Below, in pieces: positions 25,355 through 33,788 of a DNA stretch of 64,000 nt; position 1 is the stretch's first letter, and each line of letters starts with the position of its first letter. Both the position numbers and the translations under genes were made by a program. A model generated the notes under the pieces. The model saw only the letters and a program-made list of their open reading frames with translations. It made no database searches and was not told where the DNA came from. Origin of the DNA: Pseudoxanthomonas sp. CF125 (GTDB lineage: Bacteria > Pseudomonadota > Gammaproteobacteria > Xanthomonadales > Xanthomonadaceae); assembly GCF_900104085.1 (NCBI RefSeq), contig NZ_FNLD01000002.1, positions 124,001 through 188,000 of the forward strand, given 5' to 3'.

Positions 25355-25378
25355 GGCCCGTTTCACCGGTATTGGCGC

Positions 25379-26392
25379 ATGCGTCCTTCCAAGAACGATC
25401 CTGCCGACGGCAGAAAGAGCGACAGTCCGACCATGGCCGATTTGGCCAAGGTGGCTGGCGTCTCCGCCATTACGGTGTCGCGCGCGCTGCGCGACAGCCC
25501 CTTGGTCAATCCGGAAACCCGCGCCCGCATCGCCGAGATCGCGCGCCAGTACGGCTACGCCTTCAATGTCAGCGCGCGCAATCTGCGCCTGCGCCGCAGC
25601 ATGACCGTGGCCGTGGTGGTGGAAATGAAGCCCACCCTGGAGCGGCAGATGTCCGGGCCCTATCCGCTGGATTTGCTGGGCGGCATCACCCAGGAGCTCA
25701 CTTCCTCCGGCTACAGCGTATTGCTGACTTCGCTGCAGGGCGGCGCGCTGTCCCATGTGCAGGCGGCCGATGGCGTGATCCTGCTGGGACAGGGCGCGCA
25801 TGAGGATGCGATGCACCAGGTGCAGGAATGGGGAAGGCCGATGGTGGTGTGGGGCGCGGTCAGCCGGCACGAATCGCACGTGGTGGTCGGCAGCGACAAT
25901 CGCCGCGGCGGGGCGCTGGCCGCCGAAAGGTTCCTGGCGCTGGGCCGCAGCCGGCCTGTGTTCCTGGGCGACCCGGCGCACGCCGAGTTCGCCGAGCGGC
26001 TGGAGGGATTCGCCGATACCCTGGCCAAGTACGGCATCGCGCCGTTCACCCCCAGGGTCTCCAGCTTCACCGTCACTGCAGGCGCCGAAGCGGTGCATGC
26101 GTTGCTGAAGGAGCATCCGCAGATCGATGCCCTATTCGCCGCCAGCGATCTGCTGGCCATCGGCGCCATCCGCGCCCTGATCGAATGCGGACGTCGGGTG
26201 CCCGAGGATGTTTCGGTGATCGGCTATGACGACACCCCGCTGGGCGCCACCTATGTGCCGCCGTTGAGCTCGGTGCACCAGAACTTCATCGATGCCGGCG
26301 TCCTGCTGGCTCGCAAGATCCGGACCCTGATCGAGGGCCAGCCGGCCACCTCCGAAACGCTGCCCACCCACCTGGTGCTGCGCGCCACCTGA
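25379..26392 (+). CDS. LacI-family transcriptional regulator
   Basis: 337 residues. The LacI helix-turn-helix is near residues 19-45 (TMADLAKVAGVSAITVSRAL), with hinge helix SARNLRLRRS. A periplasmic-binding-protein-like sensor domain follows, ending SVHQNFIDAGVLLARKI. It immediately precedes the GH65, TonB-receptor and transporter genes. It most likely represses them until the cognate sugar binds, acting at the TTATCGATAA palindrome before the GH65 gene. Confidence 0.93.
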   Translation: MRPSKNDPADGRKSDSPTMADLAKVAGVSAITVSRALRDSPLVNPETRARIAEIARQYGYAFNVSARNLRLRRSMTVAVVVEMKPTLERQMSGPYPLDLLGGITQELTSSGYSVLLTSLQGGALSHVQAADGVILLGQGAHEDAMHQVQEWGRPMVVWGAVSRHESHVVVGSDNRRGGALAAERFLALGRSRPVFLGDPAHAEFAERLEGFADTLAKYGIAPFTPRVSSFTVTAGAEAVHALLKEHPQIDALFAASDLLAIGAIRALIECGRRVPEDVSVIGYDDTPLGATYVPPLSSVHQNFIDAGVLLARKIRTLIEGQPATSETLPTHLVLRAT

Positions 26393-26574
26393 GCGCGGTT
26401 GTCTGCTGCGTTGCAGCGATTGCCGATGCTCCGCCATTAGGACACGTCACCTTCACGGGGTGCCGTTCTATATTCCAAGCCATTGTTTAACAAGGCTATT
26501 TACGGTCGATAGCTGAGTATTTCGTATTACACGGGTGCTCAGAACGGCCGCGGACTTTGGCTTGGCGATCTTTT

Positions 26575-26615
26575 GTTATCGATAACTTGACATCGATAAC
26601 AATGCTTCCTAGCTT
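26575..26615 (+). promoter_or_regulatory. promoter with LacI-type operator before the GH65 gene
   Basis: A perfect 12-bp palindrome GTTATCGATAAC (26575-26586) abuts TTGACA (26587-26592), the consensus -35. After 17 nt comes TAGCTT (26610-26615), a weak -10. A second partial copy ATCGATAAC at 26592-26600 overlaps the spacer, with dyad centres 14 bp apart. LacI proteins bind CG-centred palindromes, so repression here would block RNA polymerase directly. Nothing else is seen in the 280-nt gap. Confidence 0.75.
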
Positions 26616-26672
26616 GCCTCCCCGCCGGCATCGCCGCCGGCATGAGGCAACAAGAGCCGGGGGTAGGAACGC

Positions 26673-29600
26673 GTGGCGGATGCAATCCACGACACAGGTC
26701 GGGCACAGGGCGCGCAGGCGCCTCTCGATCCTTGGCGCCTGAGGCAAACCAGCTGCGAACCCGCGCAGCGGGCGCGCGACGAAAGCCTGTTCGCGCTGGC
26801 CAATGGATCGCTGGGCGTGCGCGGCGGTTTCGAGGAAGACGACAGCCCCAGCGACGGCAGCTTCCTGGCGGCGGTATTCGAAAAGAACCCGATCCACTAT
26901 CACGAGCGCTTGTCCGGCTTCGCGCGCAGCACCGACACGCGAGTGCCGGTGGCCGAAGGCAAGGGCATCGGCCTATGGCTGGGCGACCGCCGCGTGCATC
27001 TGGATCAGGCCGAATGGCTGCAGTTCGAGCGCACGCTCGATCTGCGCCGCGGCGCGCTCGACCGCCGCCTGCGGATCAGGACCCTTGAAGGCCACCGCAT
27101 CGAGATCCACGCCGAACGCGTGGTCCCGCTTACGCAGCCGGCACTGCTGGCGATCCGTTTCAGCGTCGCCTCGCTGGATTACGAAGGTCCGCTGACGCTG
27201 GTTTCCTTTATCGAAGGCGGACGCCAGGCGGTCGAACAAGGCGACGATCCGCGCATCGGCGTCTCCGGCGGGCAGGGCATGGAAACCTTCGGGCTGCATG
27301 CCCACGCACATGGCGCGCAGCTGTCGCAGCGCGCATCGGGCAGCGGAATCGAACTGAGCTGCGGACAGACGCATCGTTTTGCGGCCGACGACTTGTCTTT
27401 CGTGGAGGCGCAAGCGCAAGGCGCGCGCGTCGAGCAGCGTTTCCATGCCGCGCTGCAGCCGGGCCGCGCGGTTACCCTGGAAAAGTTCGTCGTCTACGCC
27501 GTCGATGGCGATGAAGCCAGGCGCGAGGATCGCCTGCGGGCGGCATTGCAGGAGGCGGCTGCGGCGGGTTTCGACAAACTGGCGGCCGATCAAGCCGATG
27601 CGCTGGCCGATTTCTGGCGCCACGCGGAGCTGTCCATCGACGGCGATGCGGCGACCGAACAGGCGCTGCGTTTCAACCTGTTCCATCTGCTGCAATCGGC
27701 GGGACGCAACGGCGTCGACGGCACTGCGGCCAAAGGATTGACGGGCGAGGGCTATGAAGGCCATTGCTTCTGGGATACCGAAGCCTTCGTGTTGCCGGTC
27801 ATGGCTTTCACCGCGCCGGAAGTGGCGCGCGCCATGCTGCTGTACCGCTACCGCACGCTGGAGGCCGCGCGCGCGCATGCGCGCGAAATGAACCATCCGG
27901 TCGGCGCTTTGTATCCCTGGCGCACCATCGACGGCGGCGAAGGCTCCGCGCATTACCCCAGCGGTTCGGCGGCGTACCACATCAACGCCGCCATCGCCTA
28001 CGGCATAGGCTTGTATCTGGAGAGCAGCGACGACCTGGATTTCCTGGACCAGGCCGGTGCGGAAATGCTGTTCGAAACCGCGCGCATCTGGCCTCAGGCC
28101 GGGCACTTCAACCCGCGGCGCGGCGGCGCCTTCTGCATCCACGAAGTCACCGGACCAGACGAATACACCACCCTGGTCAACAACAACTACTACACCAACC
28201 GCATGGCCCAGCGGCACCTGCGCTGCGCGGTCGCCGCCTGGCGCTGGTTGTCGGGTGAACGTCCGCAGCGGATGCGCGAACTATCGGAACGCCTGCAGCT
28301 GGAGACGCAGGAATTGGAGCTGTGGCAACGCGCCGCGGACGCCATGTACCTGCCGTACGACCAGGCGCTGGGCATCTTCGAGCAGGACGACGGATTCCTG
28401 GACAAGCCGCGCTGGCCCTTCCCGTTGCAGGGCGCGAGCGGCGAACACCGCCCGCTGCTGCTCGACTACCATCCGCTCACTCTTTACCGCCATCAGATCT
28501 GCAAGCAGGCCGACGTGGTGATGGCGCTGGTGCTGGCGGGCGAGGACATCGAGCCGGCGCGCAAACGCCGCAGCTTCGATTATTACGAAGCCGTCACCAC
28601 CCACGATTCCACCCTGTCCGCGCCGGTGTTCGGCATCCTGGCCGGCGAAGTCGGCCATGCGGACAAGGCCTGGCGGTATTTCCACGACAGCGTGCGGGTG
28701 GACCTGGACGATCTGCACCGCAATACCGACCACGGCGTGCACATGGCCGCCATGGCCGGCAGCTGGCTGGGGCTGGTGCAGGGATTCGGCGGGCTGCGCG
28801 TGCGCGAATCGCAACTGCATTTCGCGCCCAGCTTGCCGCGGGCGTGGAACGGCCTTGGTTTCAATCTGCGCTGGCGCGGACGTAGTCTGCGCGTGGATGT
28901 TTCCAGGACCGGCGCGACTTACCTTCTGCGCGACGGCGAAGCGCTGATCATTCATCACGCGGGCCGATCGCTGGAACTGCAACCCGGACAGGCACAGACG
29001 CTGGTGCTGGCGCCGGAAGCGACTTCCGAAGTGTTTCCCCGCCCCTGCCAGGCGTTGATCTTCGATCTGGACGGCGTGCTCACCGACACCGCGCACAGCC
29101 ACTACCGGGCTTGGAAGCGGCTGGCCGACGAAATCGACGTTCCCTTCGATCTGCAGACCAACGAGCGCCTGAAAGGCGTGGACCGCGCCGCATCGCTGGA
29201 CATCATCCTGGAAAGCGCCGCGGCTCCGTTCACCGCCGAAGCCAAGCGCGCGCTGGCCGACCGCAAGAACGGCTACTACGTGGCGGAGATCGAGAATTTT
29301 GGCCCGCAGGACCTGTTCCCCGGAGTGCGCGAACTGCTGGAAGCCGCGCGCGCGGCCGGGCTCAAGCTGGGGCTCGCCTCGGCCAGCCGCAACGCGTCCG
29401 CGCTGCTGAGGAAGCTCGGCATCGAAGACCGTTTCGACTACATCGCCGATGCCGCGCGGATCGCGCGCGCCAAGCCCGATCCGGAAATATTCCTGACCGT
29501 CGCACGCGAACTGGGCGTCGCGCCGGAACGGTGCATCGGCGTGGAGGACGCCGCCGCCGGCATCGTCGCCATCCATGCCGCCGGCATGCCGGCCATCGGC

Positions 29601-29687
29601 ATCGGCGATGCGCACGCGCTCGGCCAGGCCGATGCCGTGCTGCCGGATATAGCCGCATTGAAGCTGGAGGATTTCGTTTCAACCTGA
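26673..29687 (+). CDS. GH65 disaccharide phosphorylase fused to beta-phosphoglucomutase
   Basis: 1004-residue cytoplasmic fusion. Residues about 1-780 are a GH65 inverting phosphorylase: N-terminal beta-sandwich, (alpha/alpha)6 barrel with the catalytic acid Glu497 in VTGPDEYTT, and a C-terminal beta domain. Residues about 790-1004 are a HAD-type beta-phosphoglucomutase (nucleophile Asp798 in IFDLDGVLTD, then KGVDRAAS, ASASRN, GVEDAAAG). It would split an alpha-glucobiose (kojibiose, nigerose, maltose or trehalose; specificity not readable) to beta-glucose 1-phosphate and convert that to glucose 6-phosphate. GTG start with AGGA upstream. Confidence 0.93.
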   Translation: MADAIHDTGRAQGAQAPLDPWRLRQTSCEPAQRARDESLFALANGSLGVRGGFEEDDSPSDGSFLAAVFEKNPIHYHERLSGFARSTDTRVPVAEGKGIGLWLGDRRVHLDQAEWLQFERTLDLRRGALDRRLRIRTLEGHRIEIHAERVVPLTQPALLAIRFSVASLDYEGPLTLVSFIEGGRQAVEQGDDPRIGVSGGQGMETFGLHAHAHGAQLSQRASGSGIELSCGQTHRFAADDLSFVEAQAQGARVEQRFHAALQPGRAVTLEKFVVYAVDGDEARREDRLRAALQEAAAAGFDKLAADQADALADFWRHAELSIDGDAATEQALRFNLFHLLQSAGRNGVDGTAAKGLTGEGYEGHCFWDTEAFVLPVMAFTAPEVARAMLLYRYRTLEAARAHAREMNHPVGALYPWRTIDGGEGSAHYPSGSAAYHINAAIAYGIGLYLESSDDLDFLDQAGAEMLFETARIWPQAGHFNPRRGGAFCIHEVTGPDEYTTLVNNNYYTNRMAQRHLRCAVAAWRWLSGERPQRMRELSERLQLETQELELWQRAADAMYLPYDQALGIFEQDDGFLDKPRWPFPLQGASGEHRPLLLDYHPLTLYRHQICKQADVVMALVLAGEDIEPARKRRSFDYYEAVTTHDSTLSAPVFGILAGEVGHADKAWRYFHDSVRVDLDDLHRNTDHGVHMAAMAGSWLGLVQGFGGLRVRESQLHFAPSLPRAWNGLGFNLRWRGRSLRVDVSRTGATYLLRDGEALIIHHAGRSLELQPGQAQTLVLAPEATSEVFPRPCQALIFDLDGVLTDTAHSHYRAWKRLADEIDVPFDLQTNERLKGVDRAASLDIILESAAAPFTAEAKRALADRKNGYYVAEIENFGPQDLFPGVRELLEAARAAGLKLGLASASRNASALLRKLGIEDRFDYIADAARIARAKPDPEIFLTVARELGVAPERCIGVEDAAAGIVAIHAAGMPAIGIGDAHALGQADAVLPDIAALKLEDFVST

Positions 29688-29756
29688 CCGTACGAGGCCG
29701 CAGAGCCGCGATGGATCCGCAACCAACCTGTCTAAACAAGAGTGGAGGGAACACCC

Positions 29757-32306
29757 ATGCAACAGACGACACTGATCCGTTACGCACTGTCCGTAGCCAT
29801 CGCCGCAGCCCTGGCGCCGGCATTGGCTCATGCCCAGGAAGCCGCCCCAGCAGAGCCTGCTCCCGCAGAGCCGGCCACCAGCAATCAAGAGGCCACCACA
29901 CTCGACACCGTGGTCGTCACCGGCAGCGCAGCCGGCGGCGTCAAGAAGATCGAGGCCAGTTACAACATCGTCACCGCCAATGCCGAGCAGATCAAACAGG
30001 CCAATCCCAAGAGCACGGCCGACCTGCTCAAGATCTCCCCCGGCATGTGGCCGGAATCCACCGGCGGCCAGACCGGCGCCAACATCGAAATCGCCGGCTT
30101 TCCCGGCGGCGGCGACGCGCCGTATTTCTCTACCTTGCTGATGGGTTCGCCGGTGTACGGCATGCCCACGCTGTCGTTCTTCGAAACCACCACGCTGATG
30201 CGCTTGGACGACACCATCGAGTCGGTCGAAATCCTGCAGGGCGGTCCGTCGGTAGTGTTCGCCGATGGCCAGATGGGCGCGACCGCCAACTTCTTCCTGA
30301 AGACCGGCACTGAAGAGCCGACCGGCAGCGTCGGCGTGACCTACGGCGATGAAGGTCTGTACCGGCTGGACGGTTTCGCCGGCTTCAAGGTCGCCGAGGG
30401 CTGGTACGGCAGCGTCGGCGGCTTCTGGCGCACTTCGGACGGCGTGCGTTCGCCCGGCTTCAAGGCCGATGAAGGCGGCCAGCTGACCGCGACCCTGGCG
30501 CACGATTTCGACAAGGGTTCGATGGTCCTGTACGCGCGCTACCTCAACGACAAGAACCAGTTCATCACTCCGATTCCGTTGATCCAGACCGGCACGGACA
30601 GCTTCAGCGAATATCCCGGCTTCGACCCGCTCACCGATACCTACTACAGCCGCGCGATCCAGCATGTGCGCCTGCCCACCTATCCGGGCGGCCCGAAAGA
30701 CGCCGATCTGGCCGACGGCCGTGGCGCCGACATGATCTTCGTCGGCGGCAATTTCGATTTCAGCTTCGACAACGGCTGGTCGATCAGCGACAAGTTCCTG
30801 TTCAACGACGGCGACGTGGATACCAACGCGCTGTTCTCCGGCAACAACCCGGCGACCTTGAACGACATGATCTACACCCCGGGTACGCCTGGTGGTTTCA
30901 CAAGCACCGGCGTCTCGCCGACGAATCCGACGCCCGGCACTGCCGTCGCCACCTACGTCGGCGGCGGCGCGGTGCCGCTGGATCAGAGCGTGATCCAGCA
31001 GGGTTGGTGGCACATCCACAAGCACCTGAAGAGCTTCAACAACGACTTCCGTTTGAGCAAGGAGCTGTTCGAAGGCAATACGCTGACCATCGGTTTCTAC
31101 ATCAACCACTACACCATGGACGACAGGTGGTCGCTCGGCAACCAAATGCTGATGAGCAATACGCCGAACGCCACGCCGATCATGGTCAGCTATGTCGGCA
31201 TGGACGGCCAGACTTACCAGCGCACCGACAACCAGGGCTTCGCCGACTTCAGCGGCTTTCACATCGCCCAACATGGCAGTGCAACCAATACCGCGCTGTA
31301 CTTGTCCGACTCCTGGCGCGTCGGCAAGTGGCTGCTGGATCTCTCGGGCCGTCTGGAGAACCAGGACGCGACCAACAATGTTTGCAACCGTAGCGCCGTG
31401 AATCTGAATGCGGGTGGCCTTGATGGCGATCCAAACACTCTCTACGACAACAACGTCGAAATGTGCAACGGCACCTACGCCAGGACCGACTACAAGAAGT
31501 CGCATCCGGCCTTCACCGCCGGCGCCAACTATTCGTTCAACGACCACATGTCGATGTACGGGCGCGTCAACACCGGCGGCCACTTCCTGGACTTCGACAA
31601 CGGCATCCGCGGCAGCACCACTGGCAACACGCCGCCGATCCAGAAGATCCGCAACTACGAAATCGGCTTCAAGTACCAGTCGGATCTGTTGTATGCCGAT
31701 ATCAGCGCGTACCGGCGCGTCTTCAGCGGCCTGCAGTATCAGCCGACCGATGGCGCGGGTACACCAGTTGGCACACCGCTGATCTATGGTTCCGATTCCG
31801 TGGGCGTCAACTTCATCGGCGCGCTGACTCCGATCGAGAATCTGCGTCTGCAGTTGGTCGCCAACTATCTCGACGGCGAGTACACCGACTTCAATGCCTG
31901 CTTCCCGTATACCGATATCAACGACCAGCCCGCCTGTGCACCGATCGAAGGTCAGCAGCTGCAACGCCAGCCCAAGGTGCGCTTCATGTTCACGCCCAGC
32001 TACAAGTTCGTGTTCGACTGGGGCGACATCATGCCGTACGTCACCTATACCCACGTCGGCGACCACACCCAGGACCAGTCCGGCCTGCAGCAGCTGGGTT
32101 CGTACCACACCGTGGACTTCGGTGTGACCTCCAATGTCGGCGAGAACTGGCAGTTCAACCTGCGCGGCACCAACATGACCAACGAACTGGGCCTGACCGA
32201 GAGCAACTCGCGTATCTTCGGTTCGGCCGCCAGTGCGGGCGGTGTGTTGTTGGCGCGTCCGTTGGAAGGTCGTGAGGTCAACTTCCAGGCCAAGTACAGC
32301 TGGTAA
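29757..32306 (+). CDS. TonB-dependent outer membrane receptor (sugar uptake)
   Basis: 849 residues. A signal peptide ends PALAHAQ, followed by an Ala/Pro/Glu linker. A TonB-box-like TTLDTVVVTG leads into the plug domain (about residues 50-190: TADLLKISPGM, GGPSVVFADGQMGATANFFL). A 22-strand barrel then runs to the terminal NFQAKYSW, ending in an aromatic residue. GGAGGGA supports the start at 29757. Its place between the phosphorylase and an MFS transporter suggests it imports the oligosaccharide. The substrate is not defined. Confidence 0.95.
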   Translation: MQQTTLIRYALSVAIAAALAPALAHAQEAAPAEPAPAEPATSNQEATTLDTVVVTGSAAGGVKKIEASYNIVTANAEQIKQANPKSTADLLKISPGMWPESTGGQTGANIEIAGFPGGGDAPYFSTLLMGSPVYGMPTLSFFETTTLMRLDDTIESVEILQGGPSVVFADGQMGATANFFLKTGTEEPTGSVGVTYGDEGLYRLDGFAGFKVAEGWYGSVGGFWRTSDGVRSPGFKADEGGQLTATLAHDFDKGSMVLYARYLNDKNQFITPIPLIQTGTDSFSEYPGFDPLTDTYYSRAIQHVRLPTYPGGPKDADLADGRGADMIFVGGNFDFSFDNGWSISDKFLFNDGDVDTNALFSGNNPATLNDMIYTPGTPGGFTSTGVSPTNPTPGTAVATYVGGGAVPLDQSVIQQGWWHIHKHLKSFNNDFRLSKELFEGNTLTIGFYINHYTMDDRWSLGNQMLMSNTPNATPIMVSYVGMDGQTYQRTDNQGFADFSGFHIAQHGSATNTALYLSDSWRVGKWLLDLSGRLENQDATNNVCNRSAVNLNAGGLDGDPNTLYDNNVEMCNGTYARTDYKKSHPAFTAGANYSFNDHMSMYGRVNTGGHFLDFDNGIRGSTTGNTPPIQKIRNYEIGFKYQSDLLYADISAYRRVFSGLQYQPTDGAGTPVGTPLIYGSDSVGVNFIGALTPIENLRLQLVANYLDGEYTDFNACFPYTDINDQPACAPIEGQQLQRQPKVRFMFTPSYKFVFDWGDIMPYVTYTHVGDHTQDQSGLQQLGSYHTVDFGVTSNVGENWQFNLRGTNMTNELGLTESNSRIFGSAASAGGVLLARPLEGREVNFQAKYSW

Positions 32307-32353
32307 GTCCGCAAGCCCGACGGTATTCCTTCCCATCGCGGGAGGAAAGAGAA

Positions 32354-32377
32354 GGCATCCCGGTGCGCCGGGATGCC
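32354..32377 (+). terminator. hairpin after the TonB receptor gene
   Basis: GGCATCCCGG TGCG CCGGGATGCC, a perfect 10-bp stem 47 nt past the stop codon, followed by ATATTCC. With no real T tract it may act as an RNA-stabilising stop for 3' decay rather than a full terminator, leaving the transporter gene co-transcribed at a lower level. Confidence 0.55.
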
Positions 32378-32424
32378 ATATTCCGCATGCAACGGCCGCC
32401 CCTGCCGGCGGCCTGGAGTCGTCG

Positions 32425-33666
32425 ATGAACCGTGGCCGCATGATCCTGGCGATGATCCTGACTTACGTGATCTTCGCCATGCTGCTCAACAGCGTTGGCA
32501 CGTTGATTCTGATGAGCCAGAACGCGCTGGGGGCCAGCATAGAGGCCACCAGTTTTCTCGATGGGTTCAAAGACCTGACCATCGCAGCCGTGGCATTCGC
32601 GGCGACCTCGCTGTTGCCGCGCCTCGGTTACCGGAAAAGCATGATGCTGGGCCTGGCGCTGGTTGCCGCCGCTTGCGTGGCGATGCCGCTGGCTAATGCG
32701 TTCTGGATGGTCAAGATCATGCTGGTCGCCGTTGGCGCTGGCTTTGCGCTGGCTAAGATGTCGGTGTATTCCAGTATCGGCCTGCTCACCGAAGGCAAGA
32801 AAGCCCATGCCAGCTTGATGAACTTCATCGAAGGCTGCTTCATGCTGGGCGTGTTGGCCTGGCCCTGGGTCCTGGCCGCATTCGTGGGACAACAGGACAG
32901 TTCGACCGACCCGGTCTGGTTGGATGTCTATTGGTGGTTGGCGCTGGCATGCGCGGTGACCATCGCTTTGCTCATGTTTTCGCATATCGACGAAGGCGCC
33001 GCGCGCACCAGCGCCGCGCAATCGTTTGCCGACCTGTTCCGGCTGCTGGCGCTGCCGTTGGTGGTCGTATTTCTGGTTTCGGCTTTCCTCTACGTGTTGA
33101 TAGAGCAGGGCATCAATACCTGGCTACCGACGTTCAACAACAAGGTGTTGCATCTGTCCACCGTGACCAGTGTGCAGTTGGCCAGTCTGTTCGCTGCGTC
33201 CACCGCGGTCGGGCGTCTGGGTGCCGGGCTGGTATTGCGCTTCCTGCCTTGGCATTGGTTGCTGATCATTTGCCTGTTGGCGATGGCGATCCTGGTGCTG
33301 TTGGTGCTGCCGATGGCCGCGCAGGTACGGCCGCCCGCGCAGGAAGGCTGGTGGCACGCGCCAGCGGTGGCGTTCGTGTTCCCGCTGATCGGATTGTTCA
33401 TGGCGCCGATCTACCCGGCGATCAATTCAGTGGTGCTGAGCGCGCTGCCCAATGCCCGGCATGCGGCGATGACCGGATTGATCGTGGTGTTCTCTGCGCT
33501 GGGCGGCACCACCGGCTCTTTGATCACCGGCCAGGTGTTCGCGCGCCTGGGCGGGCAGACGGCATTCTATCTGTCGCTGATTCCGATGGCGCTCCTGCTC
33601 ATCGCGGTATTTCTGCTGAAGCGGCAATCGACCCTGCATGCGGCCAGCGTGCCGCAAACGACGTGA
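32425..33666 (+). CDS. MFS sugar transporter (FucP-like branch)
   Basis: 413 residues with twelve predicted helices. It starts at the ATG preceded by GGAG (MNRGRMILAMILTYVIFAML). The first half has FLDGFKDLTIAAVAFAATSLLPRLGYRKSM and an acidic FIEGCFMLG; the second half has YVLIEQGINTWLPTFN and IYPAINSVVLSALP. These features recall FucP/glucose-galactose proton symporters. Probably brings the mono- or disaccharide released in the periplasm into the cytoplasm for the GH65 enzyme. Confidence 0.9.
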   Translation: MNRGRMILAMILTYVIFAMLLNSVGTLILMSQNALGASIEATSFLDGFKDLTIAAVAFAATSLLPRLGYRKSMMLGLALVAAACVAMPLANAFWMVKIMLVAVGAGFALAKMSVYSSIGLLTEGKKAHASLMNFIEGCFMLGVLAWPWVLAAFVGQQDSSTDPVWLDVYWWLALACAVTIALLMFSHIDEGAARTSAAQSFADLFRLLALPLVVVFLVSAFLYVLIEQGINTWLPTFNNKVLHLSTVTSVQLASLFAASTAVGRLGAGLVLRFLPWHWLLIICLLAMAILVLLVLPMAAQVRPPAQEGWWHAPAVAFVFPLIGLFMAPIYPAINSVVLSALPNARHAAMTGLIVVFSALGGTTGSLITGQVFARLGGQTAFYLSLIPMALLLIAVFLLKRQSTLHAASVPQTT

Positions 33667-33672
33667 TCCGTC

Positions 33673-33757
33673 TTTGTAGAGCCGAGCTTGCTCGGCTGTT
33701 TTTGATTTTGCATTGCGCGGCCCCATGAAGAGCAGCCGAGCAAGCTCGGCTGTACAA
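33673..33757. repeat. inverted REP pair, GAGCAGCCGAGCAAGCTCGG family
   Basis: TTTGTAGAGCCGAGCTTGCT and continuation (33673-33703) faces AAGAGCAGCCGAGCAAGCTC and continuation (33728-33757). Further copies are at 3074 (degenerate), 51229 and 56548. The pair fills the gap between the transporter and the exported glycosidase-like gene. Confidence 0.85.
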
Positions 33758-33788
33758 CGCGAATAAACGACGGTCGGAGAACCTGGGC

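Noticed and set aside
29679-32441. Open 920-codon frame on the minus strand opposite the TonB receptor gene
   Set aside because: It has no ribosome-binding site, its translation lacks domains, and it mirrors the codon structure of the receptor gene. It is a high-GC shadow frame.
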